A stretch of DNA of 64,000 nt from Microbacterium sp. M28 (GTDB lineage Bacteria > Actinomycetota > Actinomycetes > Actinomycetales > Microbacteriaceae). Below are positions 1-8,699 of the stretch, one piece after another (the first letter of the stretch is position 1; the number at the start of each line of letters is the position of its first letter). The DNA lies in contig NZ_CP107546.1 in assembly GCF_025836995.1 (NCBI RefSeq), forward strand, positions 620,001-684,000, read 5' to 3'. Under the pieces are notes generated by a model. That model ran no database searches and was not told where the DNA came from. It saw nothing but the letters and a program-made list of their open reading frames with translations. A program made the position numbers and the translations under genes.

Positions 1-260
1 ACGCCGGCCGCCGCGGCTACACCGCCGAGTCGGCCAGGCAGCGTGCGGTGCGCCGTGAGTGGGCGCTGCGCGGCGGCTTCGGCGCCGGCGAGGTCGTGCA
101 CGTCGGCTGGAGTGCGATCGACGTGGATGCCGTTGATGCGGGCGCCGCGTCGGGTCCCCTGGCGTGGGTCGGCGGCATCCCGCAGGTGAAATGGTCGGGC
201 GCGGGCGGCTACATGCCGCTGGAGGCATACCTGCGCGAGCGGATCGCGCTGCTGACCTGA
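1..260 (+). CDS. C-terminal fragment of an unidentified protein
   Basis: The reading frame is open from base 3 to a TGA at 258-260, so about 85 C-terminal residues are present and the start lies outside the window. The tail is glycine- and alanine-rich with a WVGGIPQVKWSG stretch and ends in LRERIALLT. I do not recognise the family. It converges on the minus-strand amidotransferase gene with only 7 nt between the two stops. Confidence 0.6.
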   Translation, partial: AGRRGYTAESARQRAVRREWALRGGFGAGEVVHVGWSAIDVDAVDAGAASGPLAWVGGIPQVKWSGAGGYMPLEAYLRERIALLT

Positions 261-267
261 TCGACGC

Positions 268-984
268 TCAGGCGAAGGTCGCGGCGAAGCGGCTCAGGAG
301 CGCTTCGCCCTCGGTGACGGTCGCGGCCAGCACCCGCTGCTGCACGGCGTCGAACGCATTCGCGTCGAAGTAGCCCTTGGTGCGGTAGAAGGTCATGCGC
401 TCGGCGAAGTCCGCCGGGCTCGGTTCCGGGTGGAACTGCGTGGCGTACAGGTGCGTGCCGACGCGGTACGCCTGCACGGGGCAGACATCGCCGACGGCCA
501 GCAGCTCCGCGGTCGGCGGTGCCGCGGCCGCCGACTCCTTGTGCGCGGTGAACACCGTGAGCTCAGGACCGCTCGGGCCGAAGATCGGATCCGCACGTGC
601 GGCAGGGGTCGCGCGGATCGTCACGGCCGCGGTGGACTCCGGAGTGTCCAGCGTGACCGTGCCGCCCAGCATCCTCGTGACGACGCCGATGCCGTAGCAG
701 GTGAACAGGGCGGCGGTGCGCCCGTCGATCGCGGCGGCGGCGATGCGTTCGAGATCGTCCTCGACGCGCCGTTGCAGTGCGGTCGGCGCCGGATCGGTGA
801 CGTTCAGCGGCGATCCGCCGATCACGATGCCGCGATGGGCGGCCAGCGTCTCGGCATCCAGCGGGGTGGCCAGCAGATCGAGCCGGTCCAGCTCGACTCC
901 GCCGAGTCCTCGGCGGAACGAGGCGTGCTCGGCATCCGCGGCGGACAGCTCAGGGCGCACGCTGATGTAGAGAAGCGAGGCCAT
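268..984 (-). CDS. Class I glutamine amidotransferase domain protein
   Basis: This 238-residue protein has the class I GATase fold signature. The nucleophile elbow TCYGIGV near residue 95 holds the catalytic Cys, and TQFHPEPS near residue 185 holds the His and Glu of the triad. It resembles the stand-alone GMP-synthase-like amidotransferases that release ammonia from glutamine; the acceptor cannot be told from sequence. The oxyanion strand is GIVIGGSPLNV near residue 52. ATG at 984 is preceded by TAGAAT 6 nt upstream, which supports this start and a leaderless mRNA. Confidence 0.85.
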   Translation of the reverse strand: MASLLYISVRPELSAADAEHASFRRGLGGVELDRLDLLATPLDAETLAAHRGIVIGGSPLNVTDPAPTALQRRVEDDLERIAAAAIDGRTAALFTCYGIGVVTRMLGGTVTLDTPESTAAVTIRATPAARADPIFGPSGPELTVFTAHKESAAAAPPTAELLAVGDVCPVQAYRVGTHLYATQFHPEPSPADFAERMTFYRTKGYFDANAFDAVQQRVLAATVTEGEALLSRFAATFA

Positions 985-990
985 CCGGCG

Positions 991-996
991 ATTCTA
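991..996 (-). promoter_or_regulatory. -10 box TAGAAT of the amidotransferase gene
   Basis: TAGAAT on the minus strand ends 6 nt before the ATG at 984. No Shine-Dalgarno sequence fits in the gap. Confidence 0.5.
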
Positions 997-1041
997 ACCA
1001 GTCGGGGCGCCGCGGCCGACATGGATGACCGACGGTGACGC

Positions 1042-1815
1042 TCAGCGCGAGGAGTTCGCCGTGCGGCCGCGGATGATGCCGACGAACGTCTCGACGTCTT
1101 CCGTGGTCCGCTCGCGCGGCCACACGAACGCGACGGTGGACTGCGGACCGCCGCGCAGCACGCGGTACTCGACGTCCTTGCGGTGGTGCAGGCGCGCGAG
1201 CGACATCGGAATCACCGCGATTCCCGCGCCGGTGGCGACCGTGGTGATGAGATCCGCGGTGGTCGGCACGTCGCCGTAGGCGGACGCCGTCGTGCCTGGT
1301 AGATCGAGATCCAGCACATCCTCAGCGGAGGTCAGCAGGACCTCCCCGTCGAGGTCCGATGCGTCGAGCTCGTCGACCGCGAGAAGGTGCGATTCGGTGG
1401 CTGCGACGACCACAGGCAGCTCGTCGTAGAGACGGATCACGTGCAGGTCGGCATCCTCGATGGGCAACCGGACGAGGGCGGCGTCGAGATCCGCGAGCGC
1501 CGCACGCTGGTCGGCGACAACGAGGGGAACGACCTCGAGTGCGACCTGCGGCATCCGCTGCTTCCACGCGTCGATCCACTTGCCCGGCGTCGCGCCGGGG
1601 ATCACGCCGAGGCGGAAGAGCCGGGGTTCGGATGCCGCGGCGTCAGAGCGTCCGACAGCGGGTGCGCTGCGGCCGGAGGGATTCTTCGGCGTGCTCTTGG
1701 CCGGCTGCTTCTGCTTGGACGCACCCCTGCCCGTGCGGACGGGCGTGCCCTTGCTGACGGGGCGCCGGCCTCCGCCCGCGCGTCCGCTCCGCCCGCCGCC
1801 TCCCGCTTTCGCCAC
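1042..1815 (-). CDS. LysR-type substrate-binding domain protein lacking the HTH
   Basis: The 257-residue product starts with about 60 residues rich in Gly, Arg, Lys and Ser, and then has one periplasmic-binding-protein-like domain. LFRLGVIPGATPGKW near residue 65 begins the first strand, and GAGIAVIPMSLARLHH near residue 205 is the typical late LysR effector-domain motif. The winged helix that should precede it is absent, so it cannot bind DNA like a normal LysR protein. The basic tail could contact nucleic acid or a partner. The GTG start is supported by TAGCCT 6 nt upstream. Confidence 0.8.
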   Translation of the reverse strand: MAKAGGGGRSGRAGGGRRPVSKGTPVRTGRGASKQKQPAKSTPKNPSGRSAPAVGRSDAAASEPRLFRLGVIPGATPGKWIDAWKQRMPQVALEVVPLVVADQRAALADLDAALVRLPIEDADLHVIRLYDELPVVVAATESHLLAVDELDASDLDGEVLLTSAEDVLDLDLPGTTASAYGDVPTTADLITTVATGAGIAVIPMSLARLHHRKDVEYRVLRGGPQSTVAFVWPRERTTEDVETFVGIIRGRTANSSR

Positions 1816-1821
1816 GTCCTC

Positions 1822-1827
1822 AGGCTA
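1822..1827 (-). promoter_or_regulatory. -10 box TAGCCT of the LysR-domain gene
   Basis: The hexamer ends 6 nt before the GTG at 1815. This fixes the start of a protein whose basic N-terminus might otherwise look like overprediction. Confidence 0.5.
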
Positions 1828-1860
1828 CTCGCCCTGGCACGTATGGACGACGAGGGGCGA

Positions 1861-1929
1861 CGCGAGAAACCACCTGGCGCGCGAGAAACCGCGCCTGCGG
1901 TGGCTTCTCGCGCGGGGAGTGGTTTCTCG
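1861..1929. repeat. Palindromic repeat cluster (GCGAGAAACC units)
   Basis: Two forward units (GCGAGAAACCAC at about 1862, GCGAGAAACCGC at about 1881) face two inverted units (GTGGCTTCTCGC at 1900, GTGGTTTCTCG at 1919). The cluster fills the gap between the LysR-domain gene and the hexapeptide gene. It can fold into nested hairpins, so it may end the hexapeptide transcript. Its unit structure resembles the clusters at 21748 and 25899. Confidence 0.7.
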
Positions 1930-1938
1930 TTCCCTCGA

Positions 1939-2346
1939 TCAGGCCGCGAGCCAGAGGCCCTTGCGGTCGGTGGCGATCGTGAGGCCGGCCGCGACGATCT
2001 CATCGTCGCCGATCCGTGAGCCGCGCATGATGCGCGCGCCAGCGCCGACCTCCGTGCGGACGCCGATGTGCGCCCCCGCGCCGACGGCGGCACCCTGTCC
2101 GATGTGCGCGTGCGCGTCGACCGACGCGTTCTCGCCGATCACGGCATCCGGCTCCACCCAGGCGCCGCGGGCGATCTTCGCCCCCGCGGCGACGCGTGCG
2201 CCGGGTTCGATATAGGCGCCTGCCTCGATGACCGCCATCGGGTGCACCTTCGCGCCGTGCGCGACGAGACCACGGCCATTGGCGTGCTTGCGGTACCGCA
2301 GCGTAGCGCCCTGGTCGTCCTCGATATCGATGTAGTTCTTGCCCAC
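1939..2346 (-). CDS. Hexapeptide-repeat (left-handed beta-helix) protein
   Basis: The product is about 135 residues, of which residues 30-125 are imperfect hexapeptide repeats with the [I/V/A]-G-x4 pattern (for example VIEAGAYIEPGARVAAGAKI), the signature of trimeric left-handed beta-helix proteins. Acyltransferases and gamma-carbonic-anhydrase-like proteins share this fold. No catalytic His pattern decides between them, so the function is open. I chose GTG at 2346 because GGGAGGAATC lies directly upstream; a longer frame to an ATG at 2385 lacks such a site. Confidence 0.75.
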   Translation of the reverse strand: MGKNYIDIEDDQGATLRYRKHANGRGLVAHGAKVHPMAVIEAGAYIEPGARVAAGAKIARGAWVEPDAVIGENASVDAHAHIGQGAAVGAGAHIGVRTEVGAGARIMRGSRIGDDEIVAAGLTIATDRKGLWLAA

Positions 2347-2423
2347 GATTCCTCCCGTTCCGGAGACTCCCGGATATATTGACAACCACCGTCATCGCCG
2401 ATTCATTCCCGGATCGGGATGGG

Positions 2424-3197
2424 TCATCTCTGGCAGGTCGGACACCAGAACGTGACGCGTTCGCGCGTGGGGTCGGCGCCCTGCTCGCCGCGTCTGATGA
2501 GCGTTCCGCACCGCCGGCACGGCTGCCCGGCGCGGCCGTACACCCAGTCGGTCGCACCGCGACGTGCGACGCCGGTGAACGTGCGGTCCGGCCGATCCCG
2601 ATTCGCGCGGATCGTCCGGACTCCGAGTGACACCAGGGCGTCGGCATCCACGGCCGCTGCCGGCGTCGTGGGCAGGATGCCCCGCAGGAACAGCAGCTCG
2701 GCGGCGTACTCGTTTCCGAACCCGGCGACGTTGCGCTGGTCGAGCAGGGCCACATGGATGCTGCGGCTGTCCGCGCTCAACCTGCGGGCAGCCTCCGCTG
2801 CATCCCAGTCGGGACCCAGGGGATCGGGACCCAGGTACCCCATGAGCTGTTCCTCGTCGCGCGTCGCGACGAGCTGCACCTCCGCGATGTCGACGCCGAC
2901 GGCTTCTCGCCGTGCCGTGGCGACGATCGCCCGCACGCGGAACGCCGGATGCCGCCACTTCTGGCCGGTCTCGTAGAGGTGCCAGGCGCCGTCCATCCGC
3001 AGATGGGAATGCAGCGTGTACTCGCCGATGCGCAGCAGCAGATGCTTGCCCCTCGCGACGCATCCGTGGACGGTCTGTCCGGTGAGATCCGCGGTGGCGG
3101 CACGCGGAACCCGCAGATCGAAGCGCGTGACCTCGTGCCCCGCGAGCGCCTCATGCAGGCGTCGCGCGGTGCGGAAGACGGTGTCGCCCTCAGGCAT
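2424..3197 (-). CDS. nei2: Fpg/Nei-family DNA glycosylase (endonuclease VIII-like)
   Basis: The 257-residue protein begins MPEGDTV, giving the catalytic Pro2 and Glu3 of the Fpg/Nei family. The helix-two-turn-helix is around QRNVAGFGNEYAAE (residues 153-166), and the C-terminus carries a zinc finger CRRCG...CPTC near residues 225-255. Such enzymes remove oxidised pyrimidines and nick the backbone by beta/delta elimination. Its start overlaps the stop of the EI24 gene by 8 nt, and lhr lies just upstream. Mycobacteria also place lhr beside a nei gene, which favours nei2 over mutM. Confidence 0.9.
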   Translation of the reverse strand: MPEGDTVFRTARRLHEALAGHEVTRFDLRVPRAATADLTGQTVHGCVARGKHLLLRIGEYTLHSHLRMDGAWHLYETGQKWRHPAFRVRAIVATARREAVGVDIAEVQLVATRDEEQLMGYLGPDPLGPDWDAAEAARRLSADSRSIHVALLDQRNVAGFGNEYAAELLFLRGILPTTPAAAVDADALVSLGVRTIRANRDRPDRTFTGVARRGATDWVYGRAGQPCRRCGTLIRRGEQGADPTRERVTFWCPTCQR

Positions 3198-3951
3198 CCG
3201 CTGATGCCGGCGGCGGGGTCGGGGCGCGTTCGACCAGCGAGCGGGCCAGTGCGGTCGACCCGGCGACGGCCGCGGGCATCGTGATGACAGCGCCGAGCGG
3301 AATCATGAAGCACAGCTGCGTGGCGACGCCGAAACCCAGCACCCGTGCACGGCTGACGGAGAGCACCTCCGACCGCGAATAGGCGGTCAGGCCGCGCGCG
3401 TCGAAGGCGCGACCCGTGAGCTCTCTGGCGAGAAGGCGCCCGGAGAGGACGATGCCGGTCGCCCCGGCGAGGAACCCGCCGACCAGCGGGATGAATCCGA
3501 TCGCCAGCGTCAGCAGCGCCACGAGGAGGCCGAGCGCGATCAGTCGGATGCCCTCGCCGAGCGTCGTCCAGAACCCGGTCTCGCCGGTCGGCTCGTCACC
3601 GCCGAACTCGCGCTCAGCGCCGCGCCAGATCCGCTGGTAGAACGGGTCGCCGATGGTCAGGGTCAGCGCGGTGAACACGGCGCCGGCGAGTGCCAGAGCG
3701 GCGACGAAGAGCACGATGCCCAGGCTGACCCGCAGCACTTCGCGCCACGGGCTGATCCAGCCGTCGGCGAAGGGCGTCGCCCAGTCGGTGAGGACTCCGA
3801 GGCTCAGACCGAACGGGACGAGCGCTGCGGCGAGCACCAGGAAGGCGATGACCGCCGGGATGAGGCCGAGCGCCATGAGCCGCGGTCGCGTGCGCCAGAA
3901 CCGGAAGCCCGTCAGGAGCATTCCGACGCCGATACCGAACTCGCGCAGCAT
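3190..3951 (-). CDS. EI24/CysZ-like multi-pass membrane protein
   Basis: The product is about 253 residues with five or so hydrophobic segments (residues 20-45, 55-80, 90-115, 150-185, 215-240) and the EI24-domain sequence TIGDPFYQRIWRGAER near residue 110. Relatives include the sulfate permease CysZ and eukaryotic EI24; no transport substrate can be inferred here. The start is set at ATG 3951, which has TGGAGGC upstream, rather than at a more distant in-frame start. It sits between lhr and nei2 in one transcription unit. Confidence 0.8.
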   Translation of the reverse strand: MLREFGIGVGMLLTGFRFWRTRPRLMALGLIPAVIAFLVLAAALVPFGLSLGVLTDWATPFADGWISPWREVLRVSLGIVLFVAALALAGAVFTALTLTIGDPFYQRIWRGAEREFGGDEPTGETGFWTTLGEGIRLIALGLLVALLTLAIGFIPLVGGFLAGATGIVLSGRLLARELTGRAFDARGLTAYSRSEVLSVSRARVLGFGVATQLCFMIPLGAVITMPAAVAGSTALARSLVERAPTPPPASADA

Positions 3952-4022
3952 GCCTCCAGAGTACGGGGCGACCAGGACGTGCGAGCGGACGCGCGAAGTG
4001 GTGTGCATCGGCCCGCCCGCCG

Positions 4023-7000
4023 TCAGATCGCCTTGCGCAGGGTGTAGCCGCGCGGTGTCGCGACGAACCCGGCTTCCTGCAGGGCGAGCGCGAACGGCGT
4101 GCCGTACACCGGTTCGCCGTTCACCTTCTCGACGGTGAGGGTCTCGAGCCTGCGGGCGCGCGAGGTCGTCGCGAGATCGGCGGCCGCAGCGTGCAGCGCC
4201 TGTTCATCGTCGCTGAAGGCCAGCACCGTGCGCCCGCCCCGTTCGAGGTAGAGCACGAGCGCGCCGTCGACGAGCACCACCAGCCCACCGGCCTTGCGCC
4301 CCGGTCGATGCGTGACGCCCTCGCGGCGCGGCCAGGGGAGCGCCGCGCCGTACGGGTTCGCGGGGTCGGTGGCGGCGAGGGTGATCGCCCTGCGCGGGGG
4401 TGGATCGGACAGGCCGGCGAACGTCCGCAGGCGATCGACGGTCGTGGAGGCCGCGAACTGCGCGGCTCCGAGCTTCTCGATCACGTACCCGCGCCGGCAA
4501 TGCCCCGCCTCCTCGAACCCGGCCAGCACGCGGTACACCTGGGCGAAACCGCCGGGAACCCCCTCGGACTGCGCCGAGCCGCGCGTCACGACGCCGTAGC
4601 GGTCGAGCAGCAGCCCCGCGGAGACGGTCGCACGACGGGCGGGGTCGGACTCGCCGGCCGGCAGCAGCGACCACCGTCCGCCGGTGATCGTCGGACGGGC
4701 CGCGGCACCGGCGAAGGACACGCCTCGATACGTGCGTGCACGCGGCGCGCGTCGGACGGCTTTGTGCGCCTGCGAGCCGCCGGCGAGCAGCTTCCGCACG
4801 GGGGCGAACGTGTCGTTGGTGACGCGACCCGACCAGGTCAGCGTCCACAGGGCGTCGAGGACCGACTGCTCGTTCTCCGCCCCGATCCGGTCGCGCAGGT
4901 GCGAGGCGAACGAGGCGCCGCCCGTGCCGAGCGCGTCCAGCAGTCGAGCCTCGAGGGAATCGGGGGCGATCTCGGTCTCGTCGGGGTCGGGGAGCGTGAA
5001 GGGGGCGAGATCCACCGGATGCAGGGACACCCATCCGTCGCGTCCAGGCAGCGTCCCGTGTCCGGACCAGATGACCTCGCCGTTCGCGGTCAGTTCGTCG
5101 AGCAGCGCGGGCGAGTAGTCCCGCACGCGGGACGGCAGCACGAGCGATTCCCAGGCGCTGGCCGGGATCGGTACGCCGGCGAGCTGCTCGATCACGCTCA
5201 GGACGCCTTCGAGGCCCTCCACCGGCCGGGACAGATGCTGCCAGTCGGGCAGGAACCGCGCGAACGCCGCCGGCTCGACCGGCTCGACGCTGCCGCGGAT
5301 CGCGGCGAGCGACCGCATCCGCAGACGCCGCAGCACCTCGGTGTCGCACCACTCCGGACCGTCGTCCGAGGCGGCTTCGGCGGCGGACAGGAAGTAGCCG
5401 CTGCTGAGCCGCCCCGCGCTCTCCAACCGCTGCAGCGTGTGCCTGGCCACCGCTGCTCCGATGCCGAAACGCGTCGCGACCGCCTCGGTCGTGAAGGGCC
5501 CATGGGTGCGGGCATGGCGGGCGACGAGGTCGCCGAGCGGGTCGGATACCTGCTCGAGGAAGGCGACGGGGATACCGGTGGGCAGCGCGGCACCGAGTGC
5601 ATCGCGCAGTCGCGCGGCATCCTCGATCGCCGCGATGCGCGGGACGGCGCCGATCGTGACGGGGATCGCCCGCCGCGCGGCGACGAGCGCCTCGAGGTGC
5701 GCCGACGCCTCGGCCTCCGGTGGCGCGGTCCCCCCGTCGGACGGCTCGAGGCGCGCCGCCACCTCCGCGGCATCCAACGGCCCGAGCATCCGCAGGAGGT
5801 CGGCGACGCCCTCGACGCCGCGGGCGCGGCGATCCGGGTCGAGTCGCTGCGCCTCTCGCTCGAACTGCGCGATGACGTCGGGGTCGAGCAGCTCGCGCAT
5901 CTCGACCGTGCCGAGCAACTCGCCCAGCAGAGCGGGGTCCACCGAGAGCGCGGCCGCGCGGCGCTCGGCGAGCGGGGAATCGCCTTCGTACATGAAGGCG
6001 CCCACGTAGCCGAACAGCAGGTCGCGGGCGTACGGCGACGGTTGGGCCGGTTCGGTCTCGACGAGGCGGACGCGCCGATCGGCGATCCACGTCGCGAGTC
6101 TGCGCAGGGCAGGGAGGTCGTACACGTCCTGCAGCACTTCGCGCAGCGTCTCCAGGATCACCGGAAACGTCGGATGCCGTCTGGCGACTTCGAGCAGTTG
6201 GGCGCTGCGCTGCCGCTGCTGCCACAGCGGGGAACGCCGGTTCGGGTTCGTCCGCGGCATGAGCAGCGCACGTGCGGCGCATTCGCGGAACCGCGACGCG
6301 AACAGCGCGGAGCCGCCGACCTCCTCCGTCACGAGCTGTTCGAGCTCGTCGGGGTCGAACACGAACAGGTCGGCGCCCGGTGGTTCGCTGTCGGCATCCG
6401 GGATGCGGACGATGATGCCGTCGTCGCTGGCCACCGCGGATCCCTCGACGCCGAGCCGCTCCCTGACACGGGCGTTGATCGCCAGCGCCCAGGGGGCGTG
6501 GACCTTCATGCCGTACGGAGAATGCAGGATGATCCGCCAGTCGCCGACCTCGTCGTGCCCTCGTTCGATGGTCAGCGTCCGATCGGTCGGCAGCGTTCCG
6601 GTGGCGGCGCGCTGTTCGGACAGATGCGCCATGAGATTGTCGCGCGCCATCTCGTCGAGACCGGCGTCCATGAGGCGCTGCGTCGCCTTCGCCGGCTCGG
6701 CCGATGAGATTTCACGGGAGAATGCCCCGAGTGCTTCGCCGAGCTCGAACGGACGCCCGATGCCGTCGCCGTGCCAGAACGGCACTCGGCCTGGTTGGCC
6801 GTACGCGGGGATGACGTTGACGCGGTCGTGCGTGATCTCGGCGATGCGCCAGCTCGTGGTCCCGAGGGTGAACACATCACCCACACGCGATTCGTAGACC
6901 ATCTCCTCATCGAGCTCGCCGACCCTGGCCCCGGTCGTCTCGCCGGCGACGAAGACGCCGAACAGGCCGCGATCGGGGATCGTCCCGCCGCTGGTCACGG

Positions 7001-8630
7001 CGATCCGCTGGGCGCCGGGGCGACCGGTGAGCGTCCCGGCGTCGCGATCCCAGACCAGGCGCGGACGCAGCTCGGCGAACTCGTCGGATGGGAAGCGGCC
7101 CGCCAGCAGATCGAGCGTCGCCTCGTAAGCGGAACGCGGAAGAGACTGGAACGGCGCGGACCGGCGGACCGTCTCGAACCAGTCCTCGACGCCGATCGGA
7201 TCGATCGCGCACGCGGCGACGGTCTGCTGCGCGAGGATGTCGAGCGGATTGCGCGGCACGGAGATCGCTTCGATCTTGCCCGCCAGCATCCGCTCGGTCA
7301 CGATCGCCGTGTGCAGCACGTCGCCTCGGTGCTTGGGGAAGAGCGCGGCACGGCTGATCTCGCCGACCTGGTGTCCTGCGCGTCCGACGCGTTGCAAGCC
7401 GGATGCCGCTGAGGGCGGCGCCTCGACCTGGATCACGAGATCGACGGCGCCCATGTCGATGCCGAGCTCGAGGCTGCTGGTCGCGACGACGCAGCGCAGG
7501 ATGCCGGACTTCAACTCCTCCTCGACCTGGGCGCGCTGCTCCTTGGAGACCGATCCGTGGTGGGCCTTGGCGAGCACGGCGTCGGCGCCGGCGGTGGCGC
7601 CGCCCTGGGCGGGCATCTGCGCCGGTACCCTTCGGGCGGGTGCGGGCGGTGGATCGTCGCCGTTGCGCTCGGTGTAGATCTCATTGAGCCGGCCGGTGAG
7701 GCGCTCGGCGAGACGACGTGAGTTCGCGAACACGATCGTCGAGTTGTTCTGCAGGATCCGGTCGACGATCGCCTCTTCGACGTGCGGCCAGACCGACCCG
7801 GTGACCTCGGTGTACTCCGCGTCGTCCGGGGCCATCGGATCGGGCGCGCCCGGGGGTGCCGGGGGATTCGTCATGTCGGCGATCGGAACCACGACCCCGA
7901 GCTCGAACGTCTTCGTGGCGCGGGGCGCGACGATCTCGACCGGCTCCGAGCCGCCGAGGAAGCGGGCGACCTCGTCGATCGGGCGAACGGTCGCCGACAG
8001 TCCGATGCGCTGCGCCGGCGTCTCGATGCCCCGCGCCCGACGCAGGGCGTCCAGCCGCTCGAGGCTCACCGCGAGGTGCGCGCCCCTCTTGGTCGCGGCG
8101 ACGGCGTGCACCTCGTCGATGATGACCGTGTGCACACCGCGCAGGGTCTCACCCGCCCGGCTCGTCAGCATGAGGTAAAGCGATTCGGGCGTGGTGATGA
8201 GGATGTCGGGGGGATTCGACACGAGCTTTCGGCGGTCGCTCGAGGTGGTGTCGCCCGAGCGGACCCCGACGGTGACCGACGGTGCGGTCTCGCCGAGTCG
8301 CCGAGCCGACTGCCCGATGCCCACCAGGGGCGAACGGAGGTTGCGCTCGACATCGACGCCCAGTGCCTTCAGCGGCGAGATGTAGAGCACGCGCGTCCGC
8401 GGCACATCGTCGGCGTCGTCGGTCGCCGCGGCGCGCTCACGGAAGATGCTGTCGATCGCCCAGAGGAACGCCGACAGCGTCTTGCCCGAGCCCGTCGGCG
8501 CGACCACGAGCGCGTGCTTGCCCGCGGAGATCGCATCCCACGCGCCCGACTGCGCTGATGTGGGCGCGGCGAACGCCCCGCGGAACCAGTCCTGGGTCGC
8601 CGGCGTGAAGCGCTCGAGCACATCGCTCAT
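4023..8630 (-). CDS. lhr: Lhr-type ATP-dependent DNA/RNA helicase
   Basis: At 1535 residues this matches full-length Lhr. The N-terminal superfamily 2 core has Walker A APTGSGKT (44-51), TTPES (about 146-150), DEVH (172-175) and the helicase motif VGRAGH. The large C-terminal region carries the winged-helix and AlkZ-like repeats typical of Lhr. Lhr is a 3'-5' translocase linked to the mitomycin C and DNA-damage response in mycobacteria. It heads the lhr-EI24-nei2 unit; the next gene begins 71 nt after its stop. Confidence 0.95.
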   Translation of the reverse strand: MSDVLERFTPATQDWFRGAFAAPTSAQSGAWDAISAGKHALVVAPTGSGKTLSAFLWAIDSIFRERAAATDDADDVPRTRVLYISPLKALGVDVERNLRSPLVGIGQSARRLGETAPSVTVGVRSGDTTSSDRRKLVSNPPDILITTPESLYLMLTSRAGETLRGVHTVIIDEVHAVAATKRGAHLAVSLERLDALRRARGIETPAQRIGLSATVRPIDEVARFLGGSEPVEIVAPRATKTFELGVVVPIADMTNPPAPPGAPDPMAPDDAEYTEVTGSVWPHVEEAIVDRILQNNSTIVFANSRRLAERLTGRLNEIYTERNGDDPPPAPARRVPAQMPAQGGATAGADAVLAKAHHGSVSKEQRAQVEEELKSGILRCVVATSSLELGIDMGAVDLVIQVEAPPSAASGLQRVGRAGHQVGEISRAALFPKHRGDVLHTAIVTERMLAGKIEAISVPRNPLDILAQQTVAACAIDPIGVEDWFETVRRSAPFQSLPRSAYEATLDLLAGRFPSDEFAELRPRLVWDRDAGTLTGRPGAQRIAVTSGGTIPDRGLFGVFVAGETTGARVGELDEEMVYESRVGDVFTLGTTSWRIAEITHDRVNVIPAYGQPGRVPFWHGDGIGRPFELGEALGAFSREISSAEPAKATQRLMDAGLDEMARDNLMAHLSEQRAATGTLPTDRTLTIERGHDEVGDWRIILHSPYGMKVHAPWALAINARVRERLGVEGSAVASDDGIIVRIPDADSEPPGADLFVFDPDELEQLVTEEVGGSALFASRFRECAARALLMPRTNPNRRSPLWQQRQRSAQLLEVARRHPTFPVILETLREVLQDVYDLPALRRLATWIADRRVRLVETEPAQPSPYARDLLFGYVGAFMYEGDSPLAERRAAALSVDPALLGELLGTVEMRELLDPDVIAQFEREAQRLDPDRRARGVEGVADLLRMLGPLDAAEVAARLEPSDGGTAPPEAEASAHLEALVAARRAIPVTIGAVPRIAAIEDAARLRDALGAALPTGIPVAFLEQVSDPLGDLVARHARTHGPFTTEAVATRFGIGAAVARHTLQRLESAGRLSSGYFLSAAEAASDDGPEWCDTEVLRRLRMRSLAAIRGSVEPVEPAAFARFLPDWQHLSRPVEGLEGVLSVIEQLAGVPIPASAWESLVLPSRVRDYSPALLDELTANGEVIWSGHGTLPGRDGWVSLHPVDLAPFTLPDPDETEIAPDSLEARLLDALGTGGASFASHLRDRIGAENEQSVLDALWTLTWSGRVTNDTFAPVRKLLAGGSQAHKAVRRAPRARTYRGVSFAGAAARPTITGGRWSLLPAGESDPARRATVSAGLLLDRYGVVTRGSAQSEGVPGGFAQVYRVLAGFEEAGHCRRGYVIEKLGAAQFAASTTVDRLRTFAGLSDPPPRRAITLAATDPANPYGAALPWPRREGVTHRPGRKAGGLVVLVDGALVLYLERGGRTVLAFSDDEQALHAAAADLATTSRARRLETLTVEKVNGEPVYGTPFALALQEAGFVATPRGYTLRKAI

Positions 8631-8645
8631 GCATCCATCATGGTC

Positions 8646-8683
8646 GGTGCGTCGGACATCGGGCCCTGGATGTCCGACGCACC
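8646..8683 (-). terminator. Hairpin between the ABC-F gene and lhr
   Basis: A perfect 15-bp stem (8646-8660 with 8669-8683, starting GGTGCGTCGGACATC) encloses an 8-nt loop. It follows the ABC-F stop and precedes the lhr start on the minus strand. There is no long U tract. Confidence 0.65.
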
Positions 8684-8699
8684 GGGGAAGACGGTCTCG

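Noticed and set aside
4191..6707. An 838-codon plus-strand frame inside lhr
   Set aside because: Low-complexity Gly/Arg/Glu composition opposite conserved helicase domains; a mirror of the lhr frame.
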